From Calothrix membranacea FACHB-236 (lineage in GTDB: Bacteria > Cyanobacteriota > Cyanobacteriia > Cyanobacteriales > Nostocaceae), in the NCBI RefSeq assembly GCF_014696315.1, contig NZ_JACJPX010000063.1, forward strand, positions 1 to 46,963: a stretch of 46,963 nt of DNA, given 5' to 3'. The stretch's first letter is position 1. Each line of letters begins with the position of its first letter. Below are positions 43,758 through 46,963 of this stretch, in pieces. The position numbers and the translations under genes are program-made. Below the pieces are notes generated by a model. It was not told where the DNA came from and ran no database searches. It saw nothing but the letters and a program-made list of their open reading frames with translations.

Positions 43758-43786
43758 CATAAGCTTGCCGTTGCGGCAAAGTTATG
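43758..43786. terminator. hairpin downstream of tRNA-Val
   Basis: CATAAGCTTGCCG and CGGCAAAGTTATG pair at 11 of 13 positions around a 3-nt loop, 40 bp beyond the tRNA 3' end. Possible processing or termination signal; no T-run. Confidence 0.35.
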
Positions 43787-43825
43787 GTTTAAATCACACG
43801 ACGACAATTAGTCACTGTACAAAAA

Positions 43826-43899
<74 letters not shown>

Positions 43900-44566
43900 T
43901 TAATCCACAATTACTGAATATAGCATATTTATTTACTAGGTGCAAGCAAATTTTGCGATCGCCTGCAAATTTACTTATGCAAACTCATCCACTTATTGCC
44001 TCATTTGTCAATAGTGAAGACTCAATTTAGTTATATTAACCTACGATGATGTGTAACAGAAGCATATGCGGAAATATAGCGAGAGTTAAATATTAAACAT
44101 TCTCAAAAATAAGTATCGCCAGATACTTCGCCATTTAAATATCTTGTGATAAATATTTCTTGTATAAATGTGTTGAAGTTGAACTAGGAATATTAAGTAA
44201 TTGACGTGCTTTTTACTAGATTATCGTAGTTTACAGATGGTTTATTTTTACTTAAATTTAACAGTTTTGCTAGCAGATAAATCAGGTAATTTTACGGTAA
44301 AGCTAGTAAAAAAATACTGTAATGGATCAATTACTGCAAGCAACTTTTATTACATTTTGTTACATTAATAGAGCCAACTTAACCCAACTTCTTGTTGAGA
44401 ACGATTGGGTTGTTCATCAATTAGGAAATTAGTAGTAAAACATGGGCAATTATCCAGTAACTTTTTGAGACAGCAAGTTATTTTAAGTATGCTTCTGCAA
44501 GCAACATTACCGTGGGAAAATCAAAGAATATTCAGAAGTAGAGATTAGAGAGGAAAACCCTATAAT
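43900..44566. other. intergenic region upstream of dxs
   Basis: These 667 AT-rich bases contain no ORF that I can support. One HIP1-like site lies at about 43957. A 7-bp hairpin AACCCAA / TTGGGTT lies at 44381-44411. The long spacer before dxs may carry its promoter or an unrecognised small RNA; nothing definite is seen. Confidence 0.45.
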
Positions 44567-46474
44567 ATGCATCTGAGCGAAATCACCCATCCTAACCAGT
44601 TGCACGGTTTATCGATTCGGCAGCTGCAACAGATTGCCCGTCAAATCCGAGATAAGCACTTACAAACTGTAGCAGCAAGTGGGGGACACCTGGGGCCAGG
44701 TTTGGGTGTTGTAGAATTAACTTTAGGGCTTTACCAGACACTGGACTTAGATCGGGATAAAGTTATTTGGGATGTAGGGCACCAAGCTTATCCCCATAAA
44801 CTAATTACAGGTCGCTACAGCAACTTCCACACTTTGAGACAAAAAGAGGGAATTGCTGGTTATCTCAAACGGTGTGAAAGCAAGTTCGATCACTTCGGTG
44901 CGGGACATGCTTCTACTAGTATCTCAGCAGCTTTGGGTATGGCTTTAGCCCGTGATTTAAAAGGAGAAAAATTTAAAGCCGTAGCTGTGATTGGGGATGG
45001 TGCTTTAACTGGTGGGATGGCGTTAGAAGCCATCAACCATGCAGGACATATGCCGAAAACTAACCTACTAGTTGTTCTCAATGACAACGAGATGTCCATC
45101 TCGCCTAATGTAGGTGCTATTCCTCGCTACCTGAATAAAATGCGCCTCAGCCCACCAGTGCAGTTTATTAAGGATAATTTTGAGGAACAATTCAAGCATA
45201 TTCCCTTTGTTGGCGAATCCTTGTCTCCAGAACTGGGACGCATCAAAGAAGGGATGAAGCGTTTGGCTGTTCCCAAAGTTGGGGCTGTTTTTGAAGAACT
45301 CGGCTTTACTTACATTGGCCCAGTAGATGGGCATAATTTAGAAGAATTAATTGCTACCTTCCAACAGGCACATCAGATCCCAGGGCCAGTTTTAGTGCAT
45401 GTGGCGACTATTAAAGGCAAAGGTTATGAACTTGCCGAACAAGACCAAGTTGGCTACCATGCTCAAAATCCTTTCAATCTCACAACTGGTAAAGCGATTC
45501 CTTCTAGCAAGCCTAAACCACCTGCTTATGCTAAAGTCTTTGCCCACACTTTAGTTAAACTCGCTGAACAAAACCCCAAAATTATTGGGATTACGGCGGC
45601 GATGGCTACAGGAACAGGTTTAGATAAACTCCAAGCTAAATTACCCAATCAATATATTGATGTTGGGATTGCTGAACAGCACGCCGTTACCTTAGCGGCT
45701 GGACTTGCTAGTGAAGGGATGCGTCCCGTAGCTGCTATCTACTCTACTTTCTTGCAACGCGCTTACGACCAGATTATTCACGATGTCTGCATTCAAAACC
45801 TGCCCGTATTTTTCTGCTTAGACAGGGCGGGAATTGTGGGTGCTGATGGCCCCACCCATCAAGGTATGTATGACATTGCTTATCTGCGTTGTATTCCGAA
45901 TATAGTCTTGATGGCACCTAAAGACGAAGCCGAACTACAACGGATGATTGTCACAGGTATTAACTATACCAAAGGTGCGATCGCTATGCGCTTCCCCCGT
46001 GGTAATGGCCATGGCGTACCCTTAATGGAAGAAGGCTGGGAACCTTTAGAAATCGGCAAAGCTGAAATTCTCCGCACAGGCGATGATGTGTTAATTCTCG
46101 GGTACGGCACAATGGTTTACCCCAGTATGCAAGCTGCCGAAATTCTCAGCGAACATGGTATTGAAGCTACTGTAGTTAATGCTCGTTTCGCTAAACCATT
46201 AGATACTGAGTTAATTTTGCCATTAGCTAAGAAAATTGGTCGCGTCGTTACTTTAGAAGAAGGCTGCGTCATGGGTGGCTTTGGTTCTGCGGTAGCTGAA
46301 GCTTTACTCGATGCCGATGTTGTCGTTCCCGTTAAGCGCATTGGTGTACCAGATATCTTAGTAGATCATGCGACACCAGATGAATCTAAGGCTGAATTAG
46401 GTTTAACTAGTCATCAAATAGCAGAAAGAGTTTTGCAAGCTTTCTTTGAGCGACAACTATCTACTGTTAGCTAG
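44567..46474 (+). CDS. dxs: 1-deoxy-D-xylulose-5-phosphate synthase
   Basis: This thiamine-diphosphate enzyme condenses pyruvate and glyceraldehyde 3-phosphate, the first step of the MEP pathway to isoprenoids (carotenoids, phytol, quinones). It is 635 aa, full length. Motifs seen are [15 protein letters not shown] and [10 protein letters not shown] near the N-terminus, and the ThDP site [18 protein letters not shown] near residue 142. The catalytic Glu segment is [17 protein letters not shown] near 365, and the C-terminal transketolase-like domain is complete ([24 protein letters not shown]). An AGAGAGGA stretch lies about 12-17 bases before ATG 44567. It is followed by a strong intrinsic terminator. 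Confidence 0.97.
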   Translation: MHLSEITHPNQLHGLSIRQLQQIARQIRDKHLQTVAASGGHLGPGLGVVELTLGLYQTLDLDRDKVIWDVGHQAYPHKLITGRYSNFHTLRQKEGIAGYLKRCESKFDHFGAGHASTSISAALGMALARDLKGEKFKAVAVIGDGALTGGMALEAINHAGHMPKTNLLVVLNDNEMSISPNVGAIPRYLNKMRLSPPVQFIKDNFEEQFKHIPFVGESLSPELGRIKEGMKRLAVPKVGAVFEELGFTYIGPVDGHNLEELIATFQQAHQIPGPVLVHVATIKGKGYELAEQDQVGYHAQNPFNLTTGKAIPSSKPKPPAYAKVFAHTLVKLAEQNPKIIGITAAMATGTGLDKLQAKLPNQYIDVGIAEQHAVTLAAGLASEGMRPVAAIYSTFLQRAYDQIIHDVCIQNLPVFFCLDRAGIVGADGPTHQGMYDIAYLRCIPNIVLMAPKDEAELQRMIVTGINYTKGAIAMRFPRGNGHGVPLMEEGWEPLEIGKAEILRTGDDVLILGYGTMVYPSMQAAEILSEHGIEATVVNARFAKPLDTELILPLAKKIGRVVTLEEGCVMGGFGSAVAEALLDADVVVPVKRIGVPDILVDHATPDESKAELGLTSHQIAERVLQAFFERQLSTVS

Positions 46475-46523
46475 TTAATGGTTACCGAGAATTACTGAAA
46501 TTAATCAAGGATGATAGCTATAA

Positions 46524-46560
46524 AATACACTCTACAGTTAAGCTGTGGGGTGTATTTTTT
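46524..46560 (+). terminator. intrinsic terminator after dxs
   Basis: AATACACTCTACAG pairs with CTGTGGGGTGTATT (12 Watson-Crick pairs, two G-U) around a 5-nt loop and runs into TTTT. It lies 50 bp after the dxs stop. The best terminator in the window. Confidence 0.85.
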
Positions 46561-46764
46561 GCGGGAATAGTTAAGATAGAAATTAGAGTATCTCTGCCAC
46601 AATTGATTAATTTGAATTGAGTGCGATCGCACAGCATCTTTCTTGAAAACAGAAGCGAATTTCACGATTTTTTATGATTTATTATTGCAGATGTTCAGGC
46701 AGAAATAGTGATATATGTAATGCCATAAGATAGTGCATCGATAAATCTCTTAAGGTAATCATCA

Positions 46765-46917
46765 ATGCCTGAGATCCAAAATTTTTTGCAAAAATTTTTC
46801 ATACCTTCCCTTTTTGTTCTTGTCAGCACACCAGCTAAGGCACAAATCACTCCTGACAATTCGGGAGCATCCACTTTTGGCAGAAACACTCAAATAGCAA
46901 GTAAACCATTCAGATAA
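46765..46917 (+). CDS. short secreted ORF, possible remnant of a two-partner-secretion exoprotein
   Basis: This 50-aa ORF has a hydrophobic signal segment (FFIPSLFVLVSTPAKA), a likely cleavage site after AKA and then QITPDNSGASTF. Cyanobacterial filamentous-haemagglutinin-like exoproteins typically begin their mature part with Q-I-T-P-D after such a signal. Here the frame stops after another 18 residues, so it is either a broken N-terminal piece or an unrelated small secreted peptide. No good ribosome site is visible. The gene could continue in another frame beyond the window. Confidence 0.4.
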   Translation: MPEIQNFLQKFFIPSLFVLVSTPAKAQITPDNSGASTFGRNTQIASKPFR

Positions 46918-46963
46918 GCACAACGAACAGAAAGAATTTGGTTGACACTCTCAACATTCCACT

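Noticed and set aside
44890-46341. minus-strand ORFs inside dxs
   Set aside because: They are shadows of the dxs coding strand with no motifs of their own.
46695-46889. 64-codon minus-strand ORF near the right end
   Set aside because: It is antisense to the plus-strand frame with a signal peptide and QITPD motif, which is the better reading.

Overview
The window is chromosomal DNA of a filamentous, probably heterocyst-forming cyanobacterium (Nostocales: Nostoc or a close relative). The indications are the many GCGATCGC (HIP1) octamers, short 7- and 9-bp tandem repeat arrays between genes, the fbp-tal-zwf-opcA gene order, the glpX-hemA neighbourhood, a B12-dependent ribonucleotide reductase and several PknB-like kinases of cyanobacterial type. 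I cannot name the species from sequence alone.

Layout. 1-1.2 kb: two small minus-strand genes, a four-repeat acidic protein and a lipoprotein. 1.7-3.9 kb: an AT-rich accessory patch with a 79-aa protein and an OLD-family ATPase/TOPRIM nuclease. 4.1-9.7 kb: the oxidative pentose phosphate cluster read leftwards, fbp, tal, zwf, opcA. 10.2-11.7 kb: an RRM RNA-binding protein, a repeat-filled intergenic region and a conserved 72-aa protein. 11.9-15.9 kb: nrdJ (class II ribonucleotide reductase) split by a 322-nt group I intron in its active-site loop. Its 5' end and divergent promoter region are duplicated (242 bp, twice) around an inserted piece that encodes a two-transmembrane CyanoTRADD-associated domain, now fused in frame to the first 21 residues of NrdJ. 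15.9-19 kb: cysE, a secreted protein, grxC and a DUF981 membrane protein. 19.2-21.7 kb: glpX (FBPase/SBPase) and hemA. 21.8-24.9 kb: two ArsR-type regulators, a Uma2 nuclease-fold protein, a small HTH protein and a HIT protein. 25-26.9 kb: two subunits of a LivGM/Nat amino-acid ABC transporter. 27.1-29.3 kb: a RelE/ParE-like toxin-antitoxin pair and pgi. 29.7-34 kb: a PAS/GAF histidine kinase and a FUSC-family protein. 34.2-43.5 kb: three paralogous membrane Ser/Thr kinases, a VanY-type carboxypeptidase and a divergent FHA-ABC exporter. 43.8-46.9 kb: tRNA-Val(GAC), dxs and a short secreted ORF resembling the start of a two-partner secretion exoprotein.

How the genes work together. Five hexose- and pentose-phosphate enzymes (zwf with its assembly factor opcA, tal, fbp, pgi) plus glpX cover the oxidative pentose phosphate route and the Calvin-cycle phosphatases. 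The kinases and the FHA-domain transporter form a plausible phosphothreonine signalling island at the cell envelope, with VanY two bases downstream of one kinase.

The observations most worth a second look are the nrdJ group I intron between the radical cysteine and the catalytic glutamate, the promoter-plus-N-terminus duplication that created a chimeric TRADD-associated membrane protein, the kinase/FHA/VanY island, and several palindromic or inverted-repeat elements. One of these is a 189-bp element with four G5 runs present twice. All function calls come from reading motifs by eye; no searches were run.
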